From DATKIY01 sp963726755 (GTDB taxonomy: Bacteria > Actinomycetota > Actinomycetes > JAHEKZ01): a stretch of 64,000 nt of DNA. The stretch is taken from positions 806,001 through 870,000 of the forward strand of contig CAVSDB010000001.1 in NCBI GenBank assembly GCA_963726755.1, in the 5' to 3' direction. The stretch's first letter is position 1. Every line of letters starts with the position of its first letter. The notes beneath the pieces are model-generated. The model was not told the origin of the DNA and did not search any database. It saw only the letters and a list, made by a program, of their open reading frames with translations. This document shows, in pieces, positions 17,619-26,295 of this stretch. The translations under genes were made by a program, and so were the position numbers.

Positions 17619-17938
17619 ACGGTGCTCTCATCCGCTATCGCGTGATGGCCTGGATCGTCGGTGTGATGCTCCTCTTTGTGACGGCAGCCACGATCGTCAA
17701 GTACGCGGCCGATTCAGAGGGCTTCATCCAGGTCGTTGGACCCATGCACGGGTTCTTGTATGTCGTGTACCTGGCGACGGTCCTTGACCTTGGACTCCGA
17801 GTGCGATGGTCGGGGCTGAAAATCATCGTGATCTGCCTCGCAGGCACCATTCCGTTCTTGTCCTTCTACGCAGAGCACCGGATCTCTCAGGAGATCAAGG
17901 CCAAGTTGGCCGCAACGCAGGCGACTACCCCTTCGTAA
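17615..17938 (+). CDS. DUF3817 integral membrane protein
   Basis: 107 residues with three hydrophobic segments (WIVGVMLLFVTAATIVKY, MHGFLYVVYLATVLDLGL, IIVICLAGTIPFLSFY). The conserved VGPMHGFLY and PFLSFYAEH blocks match DUF3817. The GTG start is coupled to the SURF1 stop. Function unknown; the pairing with SURF1 suggests a respiratory-membrane role, which is an inference from position only. Confidence 0.75.
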   Translation: MNGALIRYRVMAWIVGVMLLFVTAATIVKYAADSEGFIQVVGPMHGFLYVVYLATVLDLGLRVRWSGLKIIVICLAGTIPFLSFYAEHRISQEIKAKLAATQATTPS

Positions 17939-17986
17939 CTCTGGCCGAAACCCTGTCCGTAACCCTGTCCGTAACCCGGACGTAAC
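17935..17986 (+). promoter_or_regulatory. direct G(T/A)AAC repeats before glnA2 (possible GlnR/PhoP-type site)
   Basis: Five GTAAC/GAAAC words start at 17935, 17947, 17959, 17971 and 17982, with spacings of 12, 12, 12 and 11. Actinobacterial GlnR sites are GTNAC-N6-GAAAC with an 11-base period, so the resemblance is partial, and only the last pair has exactly six bases between words. The region ends 22 bases before the glnA2 ATG. Confidence 0.45.
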
Positions 17987-18008
17987 ACGTTGGTCGCACT
18001 ATGGGGTC

Positions 18009-19343
18009 ATGGACAAGCAGCAAGAGTTCGTCCTCCGGACGACCGAAGAGCGCGACATTCGATTCATCCGTCTCTGGTTCACCGATGTTCTTGGGTACTT
18101 GAAGTCGGTTGCCGTCGCTCCGGCAGAACTTGAGGCGGCCTTCGCCGAGGGCATCGGGTTCGACGGATCGGCAATCGAGGGATTTGCTCGGGTCTACGAG
18201 TCGGACATGCTCGTCAAGCCTGACCCGACCACTTTCACGGTGTTGCCATGGCGCGGCGAGCCGGCGGTGGCTCGAATGTTCTGCGACATCTTGACTCCTG
18301 ACGGCGCACCTTCGTTCGCCGATCCGCGGTTTGTCTTAAAGCGGACGATGTCGCGAGCCGCTGACATGGGCCTGACGTTCTATACCCATCCAGAGATCGA
18401 GTTCTTCTTGTTCAAGGGTGCTCCGGAGCCCGGACAGCCACCTGTTCCAATCGATCAGGGTGGTTACTTCGACCACACGCCGACCTCGGTTGGTCAAGAC
18501 TTCCGACGCACGGCGATCAACATGCTCGAGTCCATGGGCATCTCGGTTGAGTTCAGTCATCACGAGGGTGCTCCAGGGCAGCAAGAAATCGATCTGCGTT
18601 ACGCAGATGCGCTCAGCACAGCCGACAATCTCATGACCTTCCGAACCGTCATCAAAGAAGTCGCCCTCTCACAAGGATTGTTCGCCTCCTTCATGCCGAA
18701 GCCATTTGCCGAGTACCCAGGCTCTGGCATGCATACGCACCTGTCGCTGTTCGAAGGTGACCGCAACGCGTTCCACGAGGCAGGTGCGCAGTACCAGTTG
18801 TCGAAGGTTGCGCGTTGTTTCATTGCCGGGTTGCTGCGCCACGCTCCTGAGATCACGGCAGTGACCAACCAATGGGTGAACTCCTACAAACGTCTCTACG
18901 GTGGCGGTGAGGCACCCGCCTACGTTTGCTGGGGACACAACAATCGCTCCGCGATGATTCGGGTTCCCATGTACAAACCGCAGAAGGGGCAGAGCACGCG
19001 CATCGAAGTGCGGACTCTGGATTCGGCGTGCAACCCGTACCTGGCCTTCGCCGTGTTGCTGGCCGCGGGGCTCAAGGGGATTGAGGAGAGTTACGAACTT
19101 CCCGCGGAGGCCGAGGACGATGTCTGGAACCTGACCGAATCCGAGCGCCGGGTCCTGGGGATCGATCCGCTACCACAGAACCTCGCCGAGGCCATTGCTG
19201 TGATGGAGAAGAGCGAACTGCTCGCCGAGACGTTGGGGGAGCAGGTGTTCGACTTCTTCTTGCGAAACAAGCGAGCCGAGTGGAACGACTATCGCTCGCA
19301 GGTGACTCCCTTCGAACTGTCTCGCTATCTTCCGGCGCTGTAG
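18009..19343 (+). CDS. glnA2: type I glutamine synthetase (GlnA2-like)
   Basis: 444 residues. It joins ammonia to glutamate with ATP. Seen are GFDGSAIEGFARVYESDM (the flexible loop), HPEIEFFLF (metal Glu), GSGMHTHLSLF, NSYKRL, EAPAYVCWGHNNRSAMIR and EVRTLDSACNPY. The adenylylation-site motif KNLYDLP of GSI-beta enzymes is absent: the equivalent C-terminal stretch reads WNLTESERRVLGIDPLP with no Tyr. It therefore belongs to the shorter GSI-alpha-like group, although glnE is just downstream. The position relative to glnE matches the mycobacterial glnA2. Confidence 0.9.
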   Translation: MDKQQEFVLRTTEERDIRFIRLWFTDVLGYLKSVAVAPAELEAAFAEGIGFDGSAIEGFARVYESDMLVKPDPTTFTVLPWRGEPAVARMFCDILTPDGAPSFADPRFVLKRTMSRAADMGLTFYTHPEIEFFLFKGAPEPGQPPVPIDQGGYFDHTPTSVGQDFRRTAINMLESMGISVEFSHHEGAPGQQEIDLRYADALSTADNLMTFRTVIKEVALSQGLFASFMPKPFAEYPGSGMHTHLSLFEGDRNAFHEAGAQYQLSKVARCFIAGLLRHAPEITAVTNQWVNSYKRLYGGGEAPAYVCWGHNNRSAMIRVPMYKPQKGQSTRIEVRTLDSACNPYLAFAVLLAAGLKGIEESYELPAEAEDDVWNLTESERRVLGIDPLPQNLAEAIAVMEKSELLAETLGEQVFDFFLRNKRAEWNDYRSQVTPFELSRYLPAL

Positions 19344-19361
19344 GTCATCGGGAGATCCAGG

Positions 19362-19739
19362 ATGTTGGCCAATGCCCACCTCGTGGCCTTTGTCCCTTCT
19401 AGCGACCTCGTACAGGCACGTCAGTTTTACGAGTTGGTCCTGGGGCTCGAGGTCCTTGACGTCAATCCATACGCCTGTGTTTTCCGCTCAGGTGACGCAA
19501 CGTTGAGAGTTGCAGCGGTGCGCTCGTTCACCCCGGCGCCATTCACGGTTGCTGGTTGGGTGGTAGCGGACATCGGCGAGTTCCTGAATCAACTTTCAGC
19601 TCACGGTGTGGCGACAATCCGCTACCCGGGCATGGAGCAGGACCTGGACGGCGTTTGGACCACCCCCAACGGGGACAGTGTCGCCTGGTTTCTCGATCCA
19701 GCTGGCAACACTTTGTCTATTACGCAGTTGGTCACCTAG
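19362..19739 (+). CDS. VOC (glyoxalase/bleomycin-resistance fold) protein
   Basis: 125 residues. HLVAFVPSSDLVQARQFYELVLGLEVL and GDSVAWFLDPAGNTLSITQL are the paired beta-alpha-beta-beta-beta halves of the VOC fold. The substrate is unknown. It lies between glnA2 and glnE, 18 bases after glnA2, and may be co-transcribed with both. Confidence 0.8.
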   Translation: MLANAHLVAFVPSSDLVQARQFYELVLGLEVLDVNPYACVFRSGDATLRVAAVRSFTPAPFTVAGWVVADIGEFLNQLSAHGVATIRYPGMEQDLDGVWTTPNGDSVAWFLDPAGNTLSITQLVT

Positions 19740-19777
19740 ATCCAACTGAGCGTCGTATCCGCGGGTAGCGTGAACGC

Positions 19778-22759
19778 GTGAACGCCCGGGAGCAGTCGCC
19801 GCAAGCCCTGTTGCTACGCCGGGGATTCGCCGATCCCGCTCAGGCACAACAACTGCTCGACGAAGTTGCACCTCAACTCACCATCAGCGATGCGTTGGTT
19901 GACGCCTGCGGTGAGGCCGCGGACCCCGACCTCGCTCTTCGTGGACTCCTTCGCTGGCTGCGAGCGCATCCTGAGCCGACGAGGGCGCTAGCTGATTTGG
20001 CGGCGGACGTCACGCATGGTGCCCGACTCACTGCTGTGATGGGCGTCAGCGACGCGCTCACCGATCACTTGGTGCGCCACCCTGAGGACTACCTGCTGCT
20101 AGCCGGTGAACGGTTCGACCACACTCGTCCCACCGCTGATTCGATGCGTACTGACCTGCTGAATGCAGTCGGGGCAGACCCGCTTGCGACAGTTCCTACA
20201 GCGACTGGCACAGAGTTGGCTGATGCCATGCGAGTCGCTTATCGCCGGCAGTTGCTGATGGTGGCAGCGCGCGACCTGTGGGGTGGCTTTCCGGTCGACG
20301 ACGTCGCAGCAGAGCTAGCCGATCTTGCTGCCGCCACCCTGGAAGCTGCGCTTGCGATTGCCCGATCTGAATTGCCCGCGGAACACCCGCAACTGCGATT
20401 CGCGATCATCGGTATGGGCAAGTGCGGTGGGCGTGAACTCAACTACGTGAGTGACGTTGACGTGGTTTATGTCGTGGAGCCTGCAGTGGATCAAGATGAG
20501 ACCGAGGCGATCGTCGTCGCGAACCGGCTTGCCGGAGCTATCGCGCGGATGTGCATTGAGCCGACCGTCGAGGGATCTATCTGGGAGGTTGACGCCGCGC
20601 TTCGTCCGGAAGGGAAAGCAGGACCACTCACGCGCACCCTGGCCAGTCACAGGGCGTACTACGAGCGTTGGGCTAAGACGTGGGAATTCCAGGCGCTACT
20701 GAAAGCCAGACCGTTGGCTGGCGACAAGGAACTCGGGAACCGGTATATCGAGAGCGTCTCGCCCATGGTGTGGCATGCGGCAGCGCGTGAAGGGTTCGTC
20801 GACGACGTACAGTCGATGCGTCGTCGAGTGGAGGAGCAGATCCCTGCAGGCGAGGTCGACCGTCAACTCAAGCTTGGACCCGGTGGGTTACGCGACGTTG
20901 AGTTCTCGGTGCAGTTGTTGCAATTGGTTCACGGGCGTTCCGATGAGTCATTGCGTTCGGTCAACACACTCCAAGCGTTAGCCGCACTTGCACAAGGTGG
21001 ATATGTAGGTCGAGATGACGCAGCGGCACTCGACGCGGCGTATCGATTCCTGCGGACGCTAGAGCACCGCATCCAGCTTCACCGACTTAGGCGAACGCAC
21101 TTGATGCCGACGCAGGAAGCGGACCTGCGACGACTCGGGCGGTCTGTTGGATTTCGTAAGGACCCGGTGGTTGAACTCACTGCAGAGTGGCGTCGTCACG
21201 CACGTGAGGTCCGTCGATTGCACGAGAAGTTGTTTTACCGTCCGCTCCTCCATGCGGTGGCACGACTCGGTGATGGCGAGGCGAGGCTGTCTCCGGAGGC
21301 AGCGAAGGCTCGGATCGAGGCATTGGGCTATCGCGACCCTGCGGGAGCCCTCCGTCACATTGAAGCCTTAACTTCGGGCGTCAGCAGGCGTGCGGCGATT
21401 CAACGAACGCTGCTACCGGTAATGCTCGGCTGGTTTGCCGATGCGCCAGATCCCGACGGCGGGTTGCTCGCCTTCCGGCGCGTGAGTGAAGCGTTGGGCA
21501 GTACCCACTGGTACCTGGCACTACTCCGTGATGCAGGTGCAACCGCTCAGCGGTTGGCCAAGTTGCTGGCGTCGAGTCGATTCGCCACCGATCTGTTGCT
21601 GCGTGCCCCTGAAGCGGTAACGATGCTCGCGGACGAAGACGAGTTGCTTCCCCGGTCGCGGGCCGAGTTGTTGCATGAGATGCAGACCACTACCGAGCGA
21701 TCTAATGATTCAGAGGCCGCCGCTGCCGCGATCCGCGCGATCCGACGTCGCGAGTTGTTTCGAATCAGCGCGTCTTGTGTTCTTGGACTGGCTGATGAGT
21801 CACAAGTTGGAGATGCGCTCACAGAGCTTGCCGCGGCCGTTGTGGGTGCCGCCCTATCTGTCGCACGGCGTGCTGTGCTCGCTGCCGGGATGGAGCCGTC
21901 CACCCGATTCACGGTCATCGGGATGGGTCGTTTCGGTGGTCATGAGTTGGGTCTCGGCAGCGATCTTGATGTGATGTTTGTTCACGACCCGGTCACCGGC
22001 TCTGACGAGGAGGCATCAACCAGCGAAGCCCTGGCAATCGCCAATGAGTTGCGTCGGCTCTTGGGCATGCCCGGCGCGGATCCACCGGTCGGAATCGACG
22101 CAGACTTGCGACCAGAGGGCCGAAGCGGTCCCCTCGTTCGTTCGCTGGGTTCCTATCGCGAGTACTACGCCAAGTGGTCGTTGGTATGGGAGAGCCAGGC
22201 GTTGCTGCGTGCGGAGGTCGTAGCTGGTGATGGTGAAGTTGGGCAGCGCTTCCTTGAGATGATTCAGTCGCACCGTTGGCCAGCAGAAGGCCTCAGCGAG
22301 GGCGAGATCCTCGAGATCCGACGCCTCAAGGCGCGGGTTGAGTCTGAGCGGTTGCCTCGTGGTGTTGACCCTGCGCAACACACCAAACTTGGCAGGGGAG
22401 GTCTGTCCGACATCGAGTGGACCGTCCAACTTCTCCAGTTGCGTTATGCGGCAGTTGAACCAACTCTCAAGACCACAAAGACGCTCGGCGCACTCCATGC
22501 GGCTCAACAAGCAGAGTTGATCAATTCCGATGACGCCGCCACGCTCGAACGCGCATGGCTCTTGGCCACCCGTGTTCGCAACGCGATCGTGCTTGTCAGG
22601 GGACGGGCCGATGACACTTTGCCCAAAGATCGGCGCGAATTGTCCGGAGTTGCGGGTTTGGTCGGTTATCCTTCGCATGGATCTGAGGAGTTCATCGAGG
22701 ACTACCGACGTGCGACCCGGCGTGCTCGTGCCGTCGTCGAGAGGGTTTTCTATAAGTGA
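19778..22759 (+). CDS. glnE: glutamine synthetase adenylyltransferase/adenylyl-removing enzyme
   Basis: 993 residues, full length for GlnE. Two nucleotidyltransferase domains are visible: FAIIGMGKCGGRELNYVSDVDVVYV (N-terminal, deadenylylation) and FTVIGMGRFGGHELGLGSDLDVMFV (C-terminal, adenylylation), each with a DxD pair. Each is followed by the family's helical GlnD-like domain (LGPGGLRDVEFSVQLLQL and LGRGGLSDIEWTVQLLQL). It modifies the main GlnA (not in this window), since the adjacent GlnA2 lacks the target Tyr. GTG start; the stop overlaps the next gene as GTGA. Confidence 0.97.
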   Translation: MNAREQSPQALLLRRGFADPAQAQQLLDEVAPQLTISDALVDACGEAADPDLALRGLLRWLRAHPEPTRALADLAADVTHGARLTAVMGVSDALTDHLVRHPEDYLLLAGERFDHTRPTADSMRTDLLNAVGADPLATVPTATGTELADAMRVAYRRQLLMVAARDLWGGFPVDDVAAELADLAAATLEAALAIARSELPAEHPQLRFAIIGMGKCGGRELNYVSDVDVVYVVEPAVDQDETEAIVVANRLAGAIARMCIEPTVEGSIWEVDAALRPEGKAGPLTRTLASHRAYYERWAKTWEFQALLKARPLAGDKELGNRYIESVSPMVWHAAAREGFVDDVQSMRRRVEEQIPAGEVDRQLKLGPGGLRDVEFSVQLLQLVHGRSDESLRSVNTLQALAALAQGGYVGRDDAAALDAAYRFLRTLEHRIQLHRLRRTHLMPTQEADLRRLGRSVGFRKDPVVELTAEWRRHAREVRRLHEKLFYRPLLHAVARLGDGEARLSPEAAKARIEALGYRDPAGALRHIEALTSGVSRRAAIQRTLLPVMLGWFADAPDPDGGLLAFRRVSEALGSTHWYLALLRDAGATAQRLAKLLASSRFATDLLLRAPEAVTMLADEDELLPRSRAELLHEMQTTTERSNDSEAAAAAIRAIRRRELFRISASCVLGLADESQVGDALTELAAAVVGAALSVARRAVLAAGMEPSTRFTVIGMGRFGGHELGLGSDLDVMFVHDPVTGSDEEASTSEALAIANELRRLLGMPGADPPVGIDADLRPEGRSGPLVRSLGSYREYYAKWSLVWESQALLRAEVVAGDGEVGQRFLEMIQSHRWPAEGLSEGEILEIRRLKARVESERLPRGVDPAQHTKLGRGGLSDIEWTVQLLQLRYAAVEPTLKTTKTLGALHAAQQAELINSDDAATLERAWLLATRVRNAIVLVRGRADDTLPKDRRELSGVAGLVGYPSHGSEEFIEDYRRATRRARAVVERVFYK

Positions 22760-24039
22760 CCAGCACGTCAGACACTCAGCGCATCGGCGGGCCGGCGCGC
22801 TATCTGTCGATTCTCGGCAACAACGAGTTGGTCGCGCTACTAGGCGCTCGGTTGCTTTCGGGGATTGGTGATCAAGCGGCCAGGGCAGTGCTCGCGCTGT
22901 ACGTCCTCGAAAGTCACGGTGGGGCGCTGCTGACATCCCTCGTACTCGCCATCTCATACGTCCCGTCAACGTTCGGCTTCCTCGCGCTTGGATCGCTGGC
23001 TGACCGATTCCCACGGCGCAACGTCATGCTTGTTGCTGACCTCGCTCGCGGTGTATTGATCGGTGTCATGGCCATAGCGGTCTACGCGTCTGCAGAACTC
23101 TGGATCGTTCTCGGGCTGCTGCTGGTCGCTGAACTCTTCTCCGCACCTGCCTATTCGGCGCAATCGGCGTTGCTGCCCGACGCGGCGCGTACGCCGAGTG
23201 AGTATCAAGCGGTCGTCGGTCTTGGTGCCACGTTCGATCAGGTCGTCCAGGTCGCCGGGTTCATCATCGGCGGCATCGCGGTCGGACTGACATCAGCCGG
23301 CTTTGCGCTGCTGTTTGACTCAGTCACCTTCTTCATCTCGTTCCTCATGATTTTGGCCTTCGTTCTTCCGCGGGTGCTACAGACCAAACCGGGAACCAGC
23401 CTGAATCGAATGTGGCGCGATGCGAAGGGTGGCTTGCGCACCATCGTGCGGACACCCTCCATTCGCGCAGTCGTGGTCTTGCTCTGGGCGTCGGCCGCCC
23501 TGCTTGTTGCGACTGACGCCGTGGCCCTGCCATACGCGGCCCTGCACGGTGCGGAGCCTTGGGTGTCGACCACCTTGCTGGCCGCCACGCCGGCAGGTGC
23601 CGCGGTCGGGGCGTTGTTGGTGGCGCGACTTCCCATCCGTAGACAGTTGCAACTGCTTTTTCCGTTAGCCATCGGCTCGACCGTCCCCATGCTGATGACG
23701 GCCATTCAGCCAGCGCTGCTGCTCGCCGCAGTCCTTTGGTTCGCCGTCGGGCTTTGTCAGGGGTACGTCGTCACCCTTATGGCGATCTCGGTCCAGATCA
23801 CGCCGGGGGAGCGTCGAGGTCGGGTCTATGGCGTGGCTGGTGCGGGGTTCAACGGGATGGCCATCGTTGGCTTGCTCGGCCTGGGCGCGCTCGCTGACCT
23901 CACCTCACCGGCTGCGGCGGTGGTTCTTGCTGGGGCCCTCGGACTGATGGTTTTCCTTCTGGCAGCCTTGCTCTGGCCGCAGCGCGATGTACGCTCTGCG
24001 ATTCGCGTCAGTTACGGCGCTAACAGCCGGAGTTTCTAA
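22756..24039 (+). CDS. MFS transporter (EntS-like, 12 TMS)
   Basis: 427 residues of alternating hydrophobic helices. LLGARLLSGIGDQAARAVLALYVLE and ALGSLADRFPRRNVMLVADLARG (motif A) match the MFS_3/enterobactin-exporter-like group. The GTG start overlaps the glnE stop (GTGA). The substrate is unknown; nothing nearby suggests a siderophore. Confidence 0.82.
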   Translation: MTSTSDTQRIGGPARYLSILGNNELVALLGARLLSGIGDQAARAVLALYVLESHGGALLTSLVLAISYVPSTFGFLALGSLADRFPRRNVMLVADLARGVLIGVMAIAVYASAELWIVLGLLLVAELFSAPAYSAQSALLPDAARTPSEYQAVVGLGATFDQVVQVAGFIIGGIAVGLTSAGFALLFDSVTFFISFLMILAFVLPRVLQTKPGTSLNRMWRDAKGGLRTIVRTPSIRAVVVLLWASAALLVATDAVALPYAALHGAEPWVSTTLLAATPAGAAVGALLVARLPIRRQLQLLFPLAIGSTVPMLMTAIQPALLLAAVLWFAVGLCQGYVVTLMAISVQITPGERRGRVYGVAGAGFNGMAIVGLLGLGALADLTSPAAAVVLAGALGLMVFLLAALLWPQRDVRSAIRVSYGANSRSF

Positions 24040-24048
24040 GGCGGGTAC

Positions 24049-25087
24049 ATGAAGGCGTTGGTCAAGCGCTCGGCCGGTCCGGGTTTGGAATTGCTCGACG
24101 TGCCAGAACCCACTCCTGAGAGCGGTGAGGTTCTGATCCGGGTGGCGCGCACTGGGATTTGTGGCACCGACCTGCACATCCGTTCGTGGGACGCCTCTGC
24201 GCAGGCAATGGTCACCCCGCCGGTAGTGCTTGGACATGAGATCGCAGGACACGTCGAGGCAATTGGGCCAGGCGTCGACAACCTCAACGTCGGTGACCTG
24301 GTGAGTGTTGAGGGACACATCGTGTGTGGCCGCTGTCGCAACTGTCGGGCAGGTCGGCGGCAGTTGTGCCCGAACACCAAGGGCGTAGGGGTCCATCGCG
24401 ATGGTGGCTTCGCAGAACTCGTGGTCGTGCCCGCAGGGAACGTCTGGCGTCACAGCGCAGACCTCGATGTCGAAGTTGCCGCGATCTTTGATCCGTTCGG
24501 GAACGCCGTGCACTCGGCGTTGTCATTTCCGGTACTAGGGGAAGACGTTCTGGTCACTGGGGCGGGCCCTATCGGAATCATGGCGGCACTCGTGGTGCGT
24601 CACGCCGGCGCCCGCCACGTCGTCGTGACCGACATCAGTGAGTACCGGCTCGAGTTAGCACGCAAGAACGGCGTGACCGAGGCGGTCAACCCAACCGAAC
24701 GGGATTTGAAAGCCGGTCATGAAGGACCTCGGCATGACCGAAGGGTTCGACGTCGGGCTTGAGATGTCTGGAGCGCCGGCTGCGTTTAGTTCCATGCTCG
24801 AATCCATGGCGAACGGTGGACGGTTGGCGTTGCTCGGGCTCCCCGGCACTGTCGACGCGTCGCCGTTCGACTGGATGAAGACGATTACCTCGATGCTCAC
24901 GATCAAGGGGATCTACGGACGTGAGATGTACGAGACCTGGTACGCGATGTCAGTGCTGGTGAACGCCGGGCTAGACATCTCTCCGGTCATCACCCATCGA
25001 TTCAAATATCACCAATTCGAAGAAGCGTTTGATACCGCAGCTAGCGGTAACTGCGGCAAGGTGCTGCTCGACTGGTCGGAGATCTGA
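24049..25087 (+). pseudogene. tdh: L-threonine 3-dehydrogenase, one frameshift
   Basis: A zinc medium-chain dehydrogenase oxidising threonine to 2-amino-3-oxobutyrate. The first part (24049 to about 24712) has the catalytic GICGTDLHI, GHEIAGHVE, the structural-zinc Cys cluster CGRCRNCRAGRRQLC and the Rossmann VLVTGAGPIGIMAA. The second part resumes in another frame at about 24714 with MKDLGMTEGFDVGLEMSGAP and IKGIYGREMYETWY, both typical of Tdh. One extra base in GCCGGTCATG (about 24710-24719) explains the break. The remaining sequence is undamaged and kbl downstream is intact, so the mutation is very recent or a sequencing error. Confidence 0.85.
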
Positions 25088-25088
25088 C

Positions 25089-26261
25089 ATGCTCGATGAA
25101 CTGCGCGACGAACTTGTCGGCCGACTGGACGAGATGCGAGAGACCGGCGTCTATAAGCCGGAACGCCTACTGAGCACGCCGCAAGGAACCCACGTCAAGG
25201 ACGTCGAGGGTCGACCGATCCTCAACCTCTGCGCGAACAACTACCTCGGCCTTGCTGACGACCCCAGAGTGGTTGCCGCGGCTCGGAAGACCCTCGACGA
25301 GCGTGGTTTCGGTATGGCGTCAGTTCGCTTCATTTGCGGTACTCAGGACATCCATCGCGAACTCGAAACCAGGCTGAGCCAATGGCTGGGACAAGAAGAC
25401 ACCGTGCTCTTCCCGAGTTGTTTCGACGCGAACGGCGGGGTCTTCGAGGCACTGCTTGACGAACGGGACGCGGTGATCTCGGACGCGCTGAACCATGCCA
25501 GCATCATCGATGGTGTTCGGTTGTGTAAGGCGCAGCGATTCCGTTACGCCAATCGAGACATGGCCGACCTTGAAAAGCAGTTGGAGCAGGCAGCCGGCGC
25601 GCGATATCGACTGATCGTGACCGACGGTGTGTTCAGCATGGACGGTTACTTCGCCCCGCTCGAGGAGATCTGTGCACTTGCTGACCAGTACGACGCTCTT
25701 GTTATGGTCGACGACTCGCACGCCGTCGGGTTCGTGGGGCCGACGGGGCGAGGCACGCCAGAGAAGTTCGGTATGACTGACCGAGTCGACATCTTGACGG
25801 GCACCCTCGGCAAAGCACTCGGGGGAGCGAGCGGTGGCTACGTTGCAGCGCGCCGAGAGATCGTCGAACTTCTCAAGCAACGAGCGCGGCCCTACCTGTT
25901 CTCGAACTCGGTGGCCCCAGCGGTGGTTGGGGCCTCGCTGGCGGTTCTCGATCTGCTGGAGTCGTCGGGCGACCTGCGACTGCAACTGCAACGCAACTCA
26001 GCAGCCTTTCGTGAGGGCATGACCGCTGCCGGATTCGACCTGCTACCGGGGGAGCACGCCATCGTGCCGGTCATGTTCGGTGACGCGGTCGAGGCCAGCC
26101 GGGTGGCCAGCGCCCTCTGGGAGAGCGGGATCTACGCCGTTGCGTTCTCATTTCCAGTCGTTCCGAAGGGGCAAGCACGGATTCGGGTTCAGCTGTCCGC
26201 GGCCCACACCCTTGAGGACATAGACCAAGCGGTATCCGGGTTCATTGCTGCCCGTGGCTAA
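25089..26261 (+). CDS. kbl: glycine C-acetyltransferase (2-amino-3-ketobutyrate CoA ligase)
   Basis: 390 residues. A PLP enzyme cleaving 2-amino-3-ketobutyrate with CoA to glycine and acetyl-CoA, completing threonine degradation with tdh. ANNYLGLADDPRV, FGMASVRFICGTQDIHRELE, DALNHASIIDGVR, VMVDDSHAVGFVGPTGRGT and the PLP lysine in TLGKALGGASGGY are all present. The ATG at 25089 follows the tdh stop directly; the frame is open another 60 bases upstream, but that overlaps tdh. Confidence 0.95.
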   Translation: MLDELRDELVGRLDEMRETGVYKPERLLSTPQGTHVKDVEGRPILNLCANNYLGLADDPRVVAAARKTLDERGFGMASVRFICGTQDIHRELETRLSQWLGQEDTVLFPSCFDANGGVFEALLDERDAVISDALNHASIIDGVRLCKAQRFRYANRDMADLEKQLEQAAGARYRLIVTDGVFSMDGYFAPLEEICALADQYDALVMVDDSHAVGFVGPTGRGTPEKFGMTDRVDILTGTLGKALGGASGGYVAARREIVELLKQRARPYLFSNSVAPAVVGASLAVLDLLESSGDLRLQLQRNSAAFREGMTAAGFDLLPGEHAIVPVMFGDAVEASRVASALWESGIYAVAFSFPVVPKGQARIRVQLSAAHTLEDIDQAVSGFIAARG

Positions 26262-26295
26262 GGTGTCTGCGACGTAGCAAGCTCGCTTCCAGTCG

